A stretch of 64,000 nucleotides of DNA from Lachnospiraceae bacterium (GTDB taxonomy: Bacteria > Bacillota > Clostridia > Lachnospirales > Lachnospiraceae), in contig JAFSLV010000011.1 in the NCBI GenBank assembly GCA_017448245.1, forward strand, positions 1 to 64,000, written 5' to 3'. Numbering within the stretch: the first letter of the stretch is position 1; the number at the start of each line of letters is the position of its first letter. Of this stretch, positions 45,119 through 52,329 are shown piece by piece. Under the pieces are notes generated by a model, which saw only the letters and a program-made list of their open reading frames with translations, searched no databases and was not told where the DNA came from. A program made the position numbers and the translations under genes.

Positions 45119-45138
45119 GTTAGAACGCTCGTTAGAAC
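45119..45138. repeat. 20-bp direct repeat, copy 1 (GTTAGAAC pairs)
   Basis: GTTAGAACGCTCGTTAGAAC consists of two GTTAGAAC units in tandem. The same sequence with one change is at 48518-48537. Both lie near tRNA-Pro-like sequence, so they could be recombination sites. Confidence 0.7.
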
Positions 45139-45173
45139 AAACCGGGGCACGGTTCTGCACTCTTGTGGATAAA

Positions 45174-45980
45174 TCAAGCGGATTTCTCGCCGGCAAGTTC
45201 TTTGACTTCATTAAGCTTAAGACCGGAATAGCGAGCAATTTGCTCATGTGTCAGCAAATTGTCCTTCAGCATCTCCAGCGCATTTTTCACCATGGTTTGA
45301 TGCGCGGTTTCGTTTCGCATGTCTTCCATAGCTTTACACATAGCCGTCACTCCTTCCTCGGTTTCTTTGAAATAGTGCGCCCTGTCACGTAATTCCTTAA
45401 AATGCATATCTGCCGGTTTCCTACAGTGAAAATCATGCATCAGCTTTCCTAATTCCGTGTCATCCTGGACTTCGCTGTTCACATACAGAATATGAAGCCC
45501 GTCATCAAACAGTTTGTCCGTGCCATCCAAATAACGATTAAAAGAATACAAAGGTTTATTACCGCCAAAAACGTCGTTTTCCGTTATGAAAATGATGAAT
45601 GTTTCCGGCAAGTCACTGAAATCATCGCCTGGTTGCAGGACATTCATATCCTTTAATCCGCCGTGGAACCTTGCGCGTCTTGGATTTGTTCCTGCGTCGT
45701 CGCGTTGAATCTCTACATCATATTCTGTGCCGTCCGCATCGGATGCATCCACATCCAACGTAATAGATCGGCCGTGCAGATTTTTTAACACATTCTGTGT
45801 TTTAACGTCTTTTACCATTAACTGCGGCTTGTTCATGATAATCCGAAGCATCAACTCCACACCCTCCGGATATTCATTGAAAAATGCCGTCATATAATCG
45901 TCGTCCATCAGCCTAAAATCGGCTATCCGTTCCAGATCTTCCTCGTGCTGTCTGGCCTCGTCTTTCAGTTCAATCCCCAT
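45174..45980 (-). CDS. Rpn-type PD-(D/E)XK nuclease-fold protein
   Basis: The 268-aa product belongs to the PD-(D/E)XK nuclease-family transposases (Rpn/YhgA-like). The core reads LDVDASDADGTEYDVEIQRD (about residues 79-98), with the Asp and the ExQ pair. The opening, ADFRLMDDDYMTAFF, is the usual start of the family. GGAGGGAACA before 45980 fixes the start; an ATG 9 codons upstream is weaker. Relatives raise recombination in E. coli, but not all are mobile. It lies just inside the 20-bp repeat at 45119. Confidence 0.85.
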   Translation of the reverse strand: MGIELKDEARQHEEDLERIADFRLMDDDYMTAFFNEYPEGVELMLRIIMNKPQLMVKDVKTQNVLKNLHGRSITLDVDASDADGTEYDVEIQRDDAGTNPRRARFHGGLKDMNVLQPGDDFSDLPETFIIFITENDVFGGNKPLYSFNRYLDGTDKLFDDGLHILYVNSEVQDDTELGKLMHDFHCRKPADMHFKELRDRAHYFKETEEGVTAMCKAMEDMRNETAHQTMVKNALEMLKDNLLTHEQIARYSGLKLNEVKELAGEKSA

Positions 45981-46154
45981 TGTTCCCTCCAAACTTTCTT
46001 CAAACAAATTATACCATTTTTTGCTGACGCAGAAAAGAAGCCGGTTTTTATCTCAAAATAAAAGCGCATGTTATTTTTTTATGGTGTCAGGTTTTTATCA
46101 TCCCAATCGTATAATAAGTGAAGGCCCTTCAAAACGAAACAAGGATGAAGCCAT

Positions 46155-46679
46155 ATGCCATACATGGACAACCGTAACGCAGAACGTTTGATAAACACAT
46201 ATGCAGACATGATCCTCAGGATCAGTTTTATGTATCTGAGGCAGACACATGACGCAGAGGACATCTGCCAGACAGTGTTCCTGAAGCTATTAACACGGGA
46301 CATACATTTCGAGAATCTGACGCATGAAAAAGCCTGGATCATACGTACCACGATCAATGCCTGCAAAGACCATCTGCGAACGGCGTTTTGGAACCGGCAT
46401 ACTGCCTTGGACACGGCGAATGAAATACCCGCGCATGAAGCGCCAAGATCGGAGCTGTTGGATCAGGTGATGGCGCTGCCAAAGAACTACCGGATCAGTA
46501 TCTACCTGCACTATTATGAAGGTTATCCGGTTCAGGATATCGCGGCTGTGCTGGGCAAATCGGAAAATACGGTTTCGGCATATCTGTCCCGCGGCAGAAA
46601 AAAGCTGAAGGCGGAACTGGAAAACAACGATGTGGAAAGAAATACGGAAGGAGCGATGTGCTATGTCCAGAAATATTGA
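46155..46679 (+). CDS. ECF-type RNA polymerase sigma factor
   Basis: The 174-aa protein has region 2 (MILRISFMYLRQTHDAEDIC, QTVFLKLL) and region 4 (YYEGYPVQDIAAVLGKSENT, VSAYLSRGRKKLK), and no region 3, which defines the ECF group. It should direct polymerase to promoters controlled by the anti-sigma that overlaps it downstream by 17 bases. Upstream, TGTCAG and CGTATAAT (about 46087-46116) are spaced like an ECF promoter, suggesting autoregulation. AAGGAT is a fair ribosome site. Confidence 0.9.
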   Translation: MPYMDNRNAERLINTYADMILRISFMYLRQTHDAEDICQTVFLKLLTRDIHFENLTHEKAWIIRTTINACKDHLRTAFWNRHTALDTANEIPAHEAPRSELLDQVMALPKNYRISIYLHYYEGYPVQDIAAVLGKSENTVSAYLSRGRKKLKAELENNDVERNTEGAMCYVQKY

Positions 46680-47430
46680 AAGAGAATTCCAAAGCGCCAT
46701 GAACGGGCTTGTGTTTTCATCCAATGACAAGAAGCGCCTGCTGGAAAAAGTTACGCAGACAGGCGCAAGCTATTCGAAAAGTGAGGTAATCAAAATGAAA
46801 ACAAAGAGTATTCCGAAGGCGGCAGCGATCGTTTTGGCAGGTGTCATGGTAACCGGCGGAACTGCATTTGCGGCATCCAGAATCCTGTCCTACGAGGCAA
46901 GTTCTCTTGCACACTATGAATACACGTCCGCTGCGGAAATGAATACGGAGAAAAGCGCACCAGTCTTCCCGGAAACGCTTGGCGCGGGATATGTTTTTGA
47001 CGGCGGCAATGATGTCTATGTAAGCGGCAAGGACGATGCAGGCAATGCACTTGGAAAATGGACGGATCAAAGAGCCGAGTACCAACACGCGGACGGAACA
47101 AGCATCAGCCTCTCCGCTTCAGGGCAGCCTGCGGATGACAATGGAAGAACGCCGACCGAGACACGCGAGATTGCGGGCACGACGGTAGCTTATAACTATG
47201 ACGAGTACCTGCTTCTTCCCGATGAAAACACGGAGCTTGATCCTGCGGTCAAGGCCCGCATGGAGACAGACGACCACTTCTTTGTCAGTTACGGCGGAGA
47301 AGAACAGGAAACCTACTTCTTCCGGAGTGTATCGTTTGTAAAGGACGGTATCAGTTACAACCTGAATACCATGGACGAGATTTCCGAGGACGAACTGTTC
47401 TCCATGGCGGAGGAACTATTGACAAGATAA
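46663..47430 (+). CDS. membrane-anchored anti-sigma factor
   Basis: The 255-aa protein has a cytoplasmic N-terminus (MSRNIEREFQSAMNGLVFSS) likely to hold the sigma factor, one membrane segment (about residues 50-68, AAIVLAGVMVTGGTAFAA) and an extracytoplasmic domain rich in Tyr, Asp and Gly. AAGGAG lies 9 bases before the ATG at 46663, and the gene overlaps the sigma gene, the usual layout of such pairs. The signal sensed by the outer domain is unknown. A 15-base stem terminator follows. Confidence 0.8.
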   Translation: MSRNIEREFQSAMNGLVFSSNDKKRLLEKVTQTGASYSKSEVIKMKTKSIPKAAAIVLAGVMVTGGTAFAASRILSYEASSLAHYEYTSAAEMNTEKSAPVFPETLGAGYVFDGGNDVYVSGKDDAGNALGKWTDQRAEYQHADGTSISLSASGQPADDNGRTPTETREIAGTTVAYNYDEYLLLPDENTELDPAVKARMETDDHFFVSYGGEEQETYFFRSVSFVKDGISYNLNTMDEISEDELFSMAEELLTR

Positions 47431-47455
47431 ATGCCAGTCAAACTAAATCGCACAT

Positions 47456-47500
47456 AAAGGGTGGTAAGATCCGCATTCATGCATCTTACCGCCCTTTTTT
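47456..47500 (+). terminator. terminator after the anti-sigma gene
   Basis: AAAGGGTGGTAAGAT (47456-47470) and ATCTTACCGCCCTTT (47483-47497) pair over 15 bases with one G-T wobble, followed by T residues to 47500. Confidence 0.85.
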
Positions 47501-47511
47501 GTCATCTTACC
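47482..47511 (+). promoter_or_regulatory. LytTR-type direct repeats upstream of the LytTR gene
   Basis: CATCTTACC at 47482-47490 and 47503-47511 are identical 9-base direct repeats separated by 12 bases (21 start to start, two helical turns), the spacing used by AgrA/LytTR regulators. The first lies inside the terminator stem. A possible -10, TATGAT, lies at about 47544 with no good -35, as expected for an activated promoter. Confidence 0.55.
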
Positions 47512-47578
47512 GTATATTGCGAGACAGACCGCCGCTTTTTGATTATGATTGATACAGATGACAGGAGGATAGAAAACC

Positions 47579-48016
47579 ATGAAAGTCACAGTCGAAATTG
47601 CACCGAAGTATAACCCGCCGTATGCGATCATTTACGCAGATGAGATCAACAGCGAGGTCCAGCGCGCGATGGATCTGCTGGATGGGGATTCTGCGCCGGT
47701 AACCGCACAGGCGGGGGAACGAATGGTGATCCTGCAGCCCGCGGAGATTAGCATGGTACGCGTGGAAAACGGTCAGACAATGATCTATGACCAAAAGAAA
47801 AACGTTTATTATTCCAACAAACGGCTGTATGAGATCAGGGACCGCATCGGTGCGGATTTCCTGCAGATTTCCAAATCGGCACTGGTGAACCGCTCCTGCC
47901 TGTCGAGTGTGGAGGCCGGTTTTAACGGCACACTCCTGCTGCATCTGAAAAACGGACTGAAGGATTATGTATCACGCAGGTATCTGCCTGCATTCAAACA
48001 GTATCTCGGATTATAG
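47579..48016 (+). CDS. LytTR-domain transcription regulator
   Basis: The 145-aa protein has an N-terminal segment of about 55 residues and a LytTR DNA-binding domain (ISMVRVENGQTMIYDQKKNV through FKQYLGL), including LYEIRDRIGADFLQISKSAL. No receiver domain is present. LytTR proteins bind paired 9-bp direct repeats, and such repeats lie upstream. AGGAGG precedes the start, and the DUF3021 gene follows after 11 bases. Confidence 0.9.
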   Translation: MKVTVEIAPKYNPPYAIIYADEINSEVQRAMDLLDGDSAPVTAQAGERMVILQPAEISMVRVENGQTMIYDQKKNVYYSNKRLYEIRDRIGADFLQISKSALVNRSCLSSVEAGFNGTLLLHLKNGLKDYVSRRYLPAFKQYLGL

Positions 48017-48027
48017 GAGGAATCATC

Positions 48028-48468
48028 ATGAATATGAAAAGTGTTATCAACAATTGTTTACGGGGAATCGGAATTGCGGCGGTGATTGCATCTGTCAGCA
48101 GCATTCTATATGAGGTTTCAAATGGCGGAGTAATGGAGAGCGGCGGATACTTCTTCACAAAAATGGTTCTGGCGAGTATTGCAATTGGTATCGGATGGGG
48201 TGCACCTGTATTTCTGTATGAGGAGGAAAAGCGCAGTACGCTGCAGAGTGCAGTACTCCATATTCTGATCGGCTGTACGGTGATGATGATCGCGTCCTGG
48301 GTGGCCGGCTGGATTCCGGCAGAAAAAGGCCTGCCGGTGGTGCTGACAGTCATCGCAATCCAAGTCGGAACGGCACTCCTGATCTGGTTTTTTATGTATC
48401 AGCGGAACAAAAAGCTCGCCACCAAGATGAATGAGCGCATGCAGGAACTGAGCCGCAAATTGAATTAA
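48028..48468 (+). CDS. DUF3021 membrane protein, probable partner of the LytTR regulator
   Basis: The 146-aa protein has four membrane segments (about 8-28, 43-63, 73-95 and 104-125) and a basic helical tail (KKLATKMNERMQELSRKLN). LytTR-DUF3021 pairs are frequent in Firmicutes; by analogy with LytTR membrane-inhibitor systems it may hold the regulator inactive at the membrane. AGGAGG precedes the ATG. Confidence 0.85.
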   Translation: MNMKSVINNCLRGIGIAAVIASVSSILYEVSNGGVMESGGYFFTKMVLASIAIGIGWGAPVFLYEEEKRSTLQSAVLHILIGCTVMMIASWVAGWIPAEKGLPVVLTVIAIQVGTALLIWFFMYQRNKKLATKMNERMQELSRKLN

Positions 48469-48517
48469 GACAGGGGAGCCAGGAGCCGGCTCTTCGTAAG
48501 GGAATAACTGCGGATTC

Positions 48518-48537
48518 GTTAGAACGTTCGTTAGAAC
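48518..48537. repeat. 20-bp direct repeat, copy 2
   Basis: GTTAGAACGTTCGTTAGAAC matches the sequence at 45119-45138 at 19 of 20 positions, in the same orientation, 3.4 kb apart. It lies 88 bases before the tRNA-Pro gene. Confidence 0.7.
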
Positions 48538-48579
48538 GAGGCGAAAAAAAGCGTTTTTCCATCATCGGATTCCGCGGAA

Positions 48580-48620
48580 AAGAAAAAGCCGGAAAGCCTT
48601 ATCGATACTGGCTTTCCGGC
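48580..48620 (-). terminator. terminator of tRNA-Pro
   Basis: GCCGGAAAGCC (48588-48598) and GGCTTTCCGGC (48610-48620) form a perfect 11-base stem; on the minus strand it is followed by TTTTTCTTTT. It lies 4 bases after the tRNA 3' end. Confidence 0.9.
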
Positions 48621-48624
48621 CTCG

Positions 48625-48697
48625 TCGGAGTGACTGGATTCGAACCAGCGGCCCCCACGTCCCTAACGTGGTGCTCTACCAACTGAGCCACACCCCG
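48625..48697 (-). tRNA. tRNA-Pro, anticodon AGG
   Basis: Read on the minus strand the 73 bases fold as a full cloverleaf: acceptor CGGGGTG/CACTCCG with discriminator A, D arm GCTC/GAGC, anticodon stem CCACG/CGTGG with loop TTAGGGA, 5-base variable loop and T arm GCTGG/CCAGT with TTCGAAT. The anticodon AGG is at 48664-48662 and reads CCU. CCA is not encoded. A34 is unusual for a bacterial tRNA-Pro. Confidence 0.88.
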
Positions 48698-48717
48698 ATA
48701 TGTAGTTGTATTTGATG

Positions 48718-48793
48718 TGGACCAGCGGCCCCCACATCTCGTGACCGACGTCCCCCGGACGTCGACTCGTCTAACGTGGTGCTCTACGACGTC
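48718..48793 (-). pseudogene. second tRNA-like remnant with hairpin insertion
   Basis: On the minus strand TAGAGCACCACGTTAG and TGTGGGGGCCGCTGGT match the tRNA-Pro on each side of its anticodon loop. Between them about 32 bases are inserted, including the perfect hairpin GACGTCCGGGGGACGTC. The D-arm 5' half and the acceptor are missing. It lies just upstream of the intact tRNA-Pro. Confidence 0.6.
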
Positions 48794-48852
48794 CCCCAAA
48801 AAATGCTTTCTCATTATACATGAGCAACGTTGAAAAAGCAAGCGTCACGTAG

Positions 48853-48900
48853 CCGCAGATAAACAGCGTCATAAAACCACGGATAAACGGTGTCATTTGA
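48853..48900. repeat. two imperfect 24-bp repeats
   Basis: CCGCAGATAAACAGCGTCAT and CCACGGATAAACGGTGTCAT begin two adjacent 24-base units matching at 17 of 24 positions. They are followed by GACCGGGGACGATCG, which resembles the REP-like repeat at 13621. A CCGGGG/CCCCGG hairpin near 48917-48940, just past the MATE gene, may act as its terminator although it lacks a T run. Confidence 0.5.
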
Positions 48901-48944
48901 CCGGGGACGATCGTGCCATGCCGGGGACATCGCTTCCCCGGGGC

Positions 48945-50324
48945 TCAGAGGGCAGCGAGCACGCGGCGCAGTGTAAAGAGCATCGTCACAAAACAGGCCG
49001 TTCCGCCGATGATATTGCTGACAGGTTCCGCGCGGAACACGCCGTCGGTGCCCATCGACAGGGGACCGCTCAGAAGATAGATCAGCGGAACGACCAGCAC
49101 GACCTTGCGGAAGATGGAAAAGAAGATGGCCTGTTTCTTAAACCCCAGCGCCTTGAAGACGGACTGTCCGCTGTACTGCAGCGCCTGGAACACAAAGGCG
49201 CGGAAATAGATACGCATCGCGTGTGCGGCGGGCGCAAAGAGCGTCGTATCATCCGTAAAGATCCGCACAAAGGCTTCGGCGCGCCATTCCACAAGAAGCC
49301 AGACGGCAAAGGTGTAGGAAACACCGATGAGTGTCATGAGCCGGACCGCTTTTTTGATCTGGATACCGTGCCGGGCACCGTAATTGAAGCCGATCAGCGG
49401 TGCCGTGCCGTCGGCGACGGCAAGCGGCGGCGTATCGAGGATATTGCGCACGCTCGCCACAACCGTCATTACGGAGACAAAGATCGCGCCCCCGTGCGCA
49501 AGAAGTGCGTTGTTGCAGGCGATCTGCACGAGAGAATTGGTCGCCTGCATGACAAAGGACGCAAAACCGAGTCCCACGATATCCCGTGCATGGATAAAAC
49601 GTGCGGACACGGGAAACATTTTCAGGGCATCACCGCCGTACCAGGGCATTTTCAGCCGGAACTGTGTCTTTTTCCCGCGGAAAAAAGACAATACAAAGAA
49701 AAAGGAGAGCGACTGCGCAAGGACGGTCGCGATGGCGGCACCCCGGACTCCGAGGCCCAGCACAAAGATAAAAACCGGATCGAGCACCAGATTGGTCACG
49801 GCACCGATCACGATCGTCAGCATCCCGATCCTCGGAAATCCCTGCGCGTTGATAAAGGGATTTAAGCCCGAGGCGGTCATCGTAAAGAGTGTGCCGCACA
49901 GATAGATACGCGCATAGGGCAGCGCGATCGGAAGCAGCGTTTCGTCCGCCCCGAAGAGTGTAAGGAGCGGTGCGGCCAGGTATTCGCCGCACACAAATAC
50001 AACCACGGCCGTACAGACCATGAGACGGAAGGCCGTATGCAGAATGTCATCCGCTTTTTTGGTATCCCCCGCACCGAGCGCAATCGAAAACAACGGGGAA
50101 GCCCCCATGCCGAACAGATTGGTCAGACCGGTAATGATGATGATCACCGGAAACACGAGCCCGACTGCGCCCAGGGCATCCGTCCCCTCACCGGGGATCC
50201 GGCCGATATAGACGCGGTCGACGATATTATAGAGCAGCTGAAGGAGCTGTGCAACCAACAGCGGAAGGGCAGTCTGCATGATATTGGAAGCGACCCTTTC
50301 GCTTCCGAAATCCACGCGTTTCAT
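48945..50324 (-). CDS. MATE-family efflux transporter
   Basis: The 459-aa protein has about twelve membrane segments in two related halves, with MATE features such as QLLQLLYNIVDRVYIGRIPG, GLTNLFGMGASPLFSIALGA and GFNYGARHGIQIKKAVRLMT. Such transporters export drugs or metabolites using Na+ or H+ gradients; the substrate is not predictable. The start at 50324 gives the family N-terminus MKRVDFGSERVASNIMQ. No ribosome site is present; an extended -10 (TGGTACAAT) ends six bases before the ATG, so a leaderless mRNA is predicted. Confidence 0.9.
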   Translation of the reverse strand: MKRVDFGSERVASNIMQTALPLLVAQLLQLLYNIVDRVYIGRIPGEGTDALGAVGLVFPVIIIITGLTNLFGMGASPLFSIALGAGDTKKADDILHTAFRLMVCTAVVVFVCGEYLAAPLLTLFGADETLLPIALPYARIYLCGTLFTMTASGLNPFINAQGFPRIGMLTIVIGAVTNLVLDPVFIFVLGLGVRGAAIATVLAQSLSFFFVLSFFRGKKTQFRLKMPWYGGDALKMFPVSARFIHARDIVGLGFASFVMQATNSLVQIACNNALLAHGGAIFVSVMTVVASVRNILDTPPLAVADGTAPLIGFNYGARHGIQIKKAVRLMTLIGVSYTFAVWLLVEWRAEAFVRIFTDDTTLFAPAAHAMRIYFRAFVFQALQYSGQSVFKALGFKKQAIFFSIFRKVVLVVPLIYLLSGPLSMGTDGVFRAEPVSNIIGGTACFVTMLFTLRRVLAAL

Positions 50325-50421
50325 ACGGATATTGTACCACAAACCGGCGCGGGCAGCAGGCGCGGCCGTTTGCAAAAATCCGTCATTTTTACCATAGAAA
50401 GGATAGCAGGGGACAGTAATT

Positions 50422-50439
50422 TGTGGTATGATTGTACAT
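50422..50439 (+). promoter_or_regulatory. extended -10 promoter of the CheX-like gene, predicting a leaderless mRNA
   Basis: TGGTATGAT ends at 50432, seven bases before the ATG at 50440. No Shine-Dalgarno can fit between. No clear -35 is seen. Confidence 0.45.
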
Positions 50440-50943
50440 ATGAGTGTACAGTCCGCAGGTGAAACCGAAAAAATGATCCGCAGGCAGACCGGTGCCGATG
50501 ACCGCACGATGCAGATGCTTCTGACCGGCATTGACAGTCTCAGGCAGCTGGTGGATGATCATGCGCAGGTGCTCGATGCCGGAAAACTGGAGGAGTTGCG
50601 GGCGGATGTCTGTGCTTCGCAGAAGGTACAGGGCATGGTCGACGCATGCACCATCGTGTGCGGTGAGATGTCGGATGTACGTAAGGTGGCGGAAGGATAT
50701 GTCGGCGCACAGTTCATCGAATCGGACGAGGATGCGCTGGATGCTGTGTGCGAGCTGATCAATACGGCAAACGGCGTATTTGCCCGCAGCATCATCGACG
50801 ACGACGAGGATCTCGAACCGCCGTTTTACCGTCACACACCTTCGATTGTGGCGGGTGACGAGATCTATGTGCTTACGATGCGGCTTTGTGATGCGACGGT
50901 GCGTTTTTGCATCGCATACGGCGCCGGCATCGCGGGGGAATAA
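50440..50943 (+). CDS. CheX/CheC-like phosphatase
   Basis: The 167-aa protein carries the CheC/CheX phosphatase motif DAVCELINTANG (Glu105 and Asn108, DxxxExxN) followed by a Pro-containing loop. CheX-type enzymes dephosphorylate CheY. The N-terminal 75 residues are helical and may be an extra dimer or sensor part. The following gene encodes a CheY-like receiver 13 bases on, making a phospho-signal module with an inbuilt off switch. No histidine kinase is nearby. Confidence 0.75.
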   Translation: MSVQSAGETEKMIRRQTGADDRTMQMLLTGIDSLRQLVDDHAQVLDAGKLEELRADVCASQKVQGMVDACTIVCGEMSDVRKVAEGYVGAQFIESDEDALDAVCELINTANGVFARSIIDDDEDLEPPFYRHTPSIVAGDEIYVLTMRLCDATVRFCIAYGAGIAGE

Positions 50944-50956
50944 GGAGGATAAGAAA

Positions 50957-51316
50957 GTGGCCAATATACTGATTGTGGATGATTCGAGGATCTCCAGAAG
51001 AGTGCTGCGCAATTCACTCGAGCTCCAGGGACATACGGTCGTCGGGGAAGCCGGCAACGGGGACGAGGCGCTGCGCATGTACGAGGAGCTGCAACCGGAC
51101 CTCGTGACGATGGATATCACGATGCCCGGCATGGACGGCCTCGAGTGCCTCTTCCGTCTGAGGGAAAAGGATCCGGATGCCAAGGTCATCATGATAACCG
51201 CGGCGGGGACCAATGACAAGATGGTCAAGGCGGTCAAGTACGGATGCGTCGACTACATCGTCAAGCCCTTTGACGAGGAACTGTTAAAAGAGACGATCGA
51301 AAAGCACGCCTCCTGA
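50957..51316 (+). CDS. CheY-like single-domain response regulator
   Basis: The 119-aa receiver domain has the acidic pair in ILIVDDSR (Asp8-9), the phosphorylation site Asp53 in VTMDITMPGMDG, the Thr/Ala in ITAAGTND and Lys in VKPFDEE. It has no output domain. It starts from GTG after AAGGAGG. The CheX-like neighbour is the likely phosphatase. The terminator overlaps its stop codon. Confidence 0.92.
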   Translation: MANILIVDDSRISRRVLRNSLELQGHTVVGEAGNGDEALRMYEELQPDLVTMDITMPGMDGLECLFRLREKDPDAKVIMITAAGTNDKMVKAVKYGCVDYIVKPFDEELLKETIEKHAS

Positions 51317-51339
51317 CGAAGGCGTGCCCCGTGTTTTTT
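51304..51339 (+). terminator. terminator of the CheX-CheY operon
   Basis: GCACGCCT (51304-51311) and AGGCGTGC (51320-51327) form a stem around the stop codon, followed by T residues at 51333-51339. Confidence 0.85.
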
Positions 51340-51357
51340 ACATATCATCGGCAGCGC

Positions 51358-51480
51358 TTATTTCCTTTGCGCAAACCATTCATCAATGTTGTCCATGATT
51401 TCTTTGGGCAGCATTGTTTTTAGCAGATATCTGGCCAAGCCGTTGAAGAAAGATGAGGCGCAAAGGATTCTTTCCGGGTA
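51358..51480 (-). pseudogene. C-terminal gene remnant, unidentified
   Basis: About 38 codons on the minus strand read ERILCASSFFNGLARYLLKT then MLPKEIMDNIDEWFAQRK and stop. The composition (alternating helix, KTMLPKEIMDNIDEWF ending) looks like the real C-terminus of a protein. There is no start, and a plus-strand promoter (TGGTACAAT at 51501-51509) adjoins its upstream side. It is probably the tail of a lost gene; the family is not recognised. Confidence 0.35.
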
Positions 51481-51561
51481 TCTGCAATCCGGTACGGATA
51501 TGGTACAATAGACAGGTCACTGTTCAGGGTTTTTCTTCAGGGGAAAGGAACGGGTACATCT

Positions 51562-52311
51562 ATGAAGGCACTCAGGGAAGCATTGTCCGCAAGTTCTTAT
51601 CCGGGGAGGGGCATCGTCCTCGGACTCGACGAAAAGGGTACGCACGCGGTTTTGATGTATTTTATCATGGGGCGCAGCGACAATTCCCGTAACCGTGTGT
51701 TTGTCGAGGAAGAGATGAAGCTCTTTACAAGACCCTACGATCAGGACAAGGTCGAGGATCCGAGTCTCATCATCTATACGCCGGTACGCACGATCGGCTG
51801 CGATACGATCGTCAGCAACGGCGACCAGACCGACACGATTCACAAGGAGATCGTCAAGAGGCAGGCGCAGAAGGCCGAGCAGCTTTCTTTTCACCAGAGC
51901 GTCCATATGTTTGACAAGGCGCTGCGCAGAAGGGAGTTCGAACCGGACGCCCCCAATTTTACGCCGCGCATCTCCGGGCTCGCGCATATCCGCGAAGGCG
52001 AGTACGGATACGCACTCAATATCTTAAAAGCGGACGGTGCGACCAGGCCCGCATGCCTCCGGCAGACCTTTACCTATGAGGTGCCGCGCAAAGGGCAGGG
52101 GCATTTTATTCATACGTATCAGGGGGACGGATCGCCGCTGCCGTCCTTTACGGGGGAGCCTGAGTGCGTGGCGATCACGGGCGACATCGACGAGATCACG
52201 GACGCGGCATGGGAAGCGCTGGATCAGGACAACCGCGTGTCGCTCTATGTACGTCTGACCGATCTCAAAAACTCCCGCACAAAGAGCCGTGTCGTCAATG
52301 CCAACAAATAA
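51562..52311 (+). CDS. IMP cyclohydrolase, PurO-like
   Basis: The 249-aa protein matches the stand-alone IMP cyclohydrolase (PurO-type) fold. Features are YPGRGIVLGL at the N-terminus, AVLMYFIMGRSDNSRNRVF, SNGDQTDTI and PNFTPRISG. It would close the ring of formyl-AICAR to IMP, the last step of purine synthesis. In most bacteria this activity is the N-terminal domain of PurH; here it is separate and followed after 18 bases by the transformylase. An extended -10 (TGGTACAAT, 51501-51509) lies upstream. Confidence 0.9.
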   Translation: MKALREALSASSYPGRGIVLGLDEKGTHAVLMYFIMGRSDNSRNRVFVEEEMKLFTRPYDQDKVEDPSLIIYTPVRTIGCDTIVSNGDQTDTIHKEIVKRQAQKAEQLSFHQSVHMFDKALRRREFEPDAPNFTPRISGLAHIREGEYGYALNILKADGATRPACLRQTFTYEVPRKGQGHFIHTYQGDGSPLPSFTGEPECVAITGDIDEITDAAWEALDQDNRVSLYVRLTDLKNSRTKSRVVNANK

Positions 52312-52329
52312 TAAAGGAGACCATTCAGG

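Noticed and set aside
48897-49865. 322-codon plus-strand frame
   Set aside because: It is antisense to the MATE transporter and has a His/Lys/Asp-rich composition typical of shadow frames.
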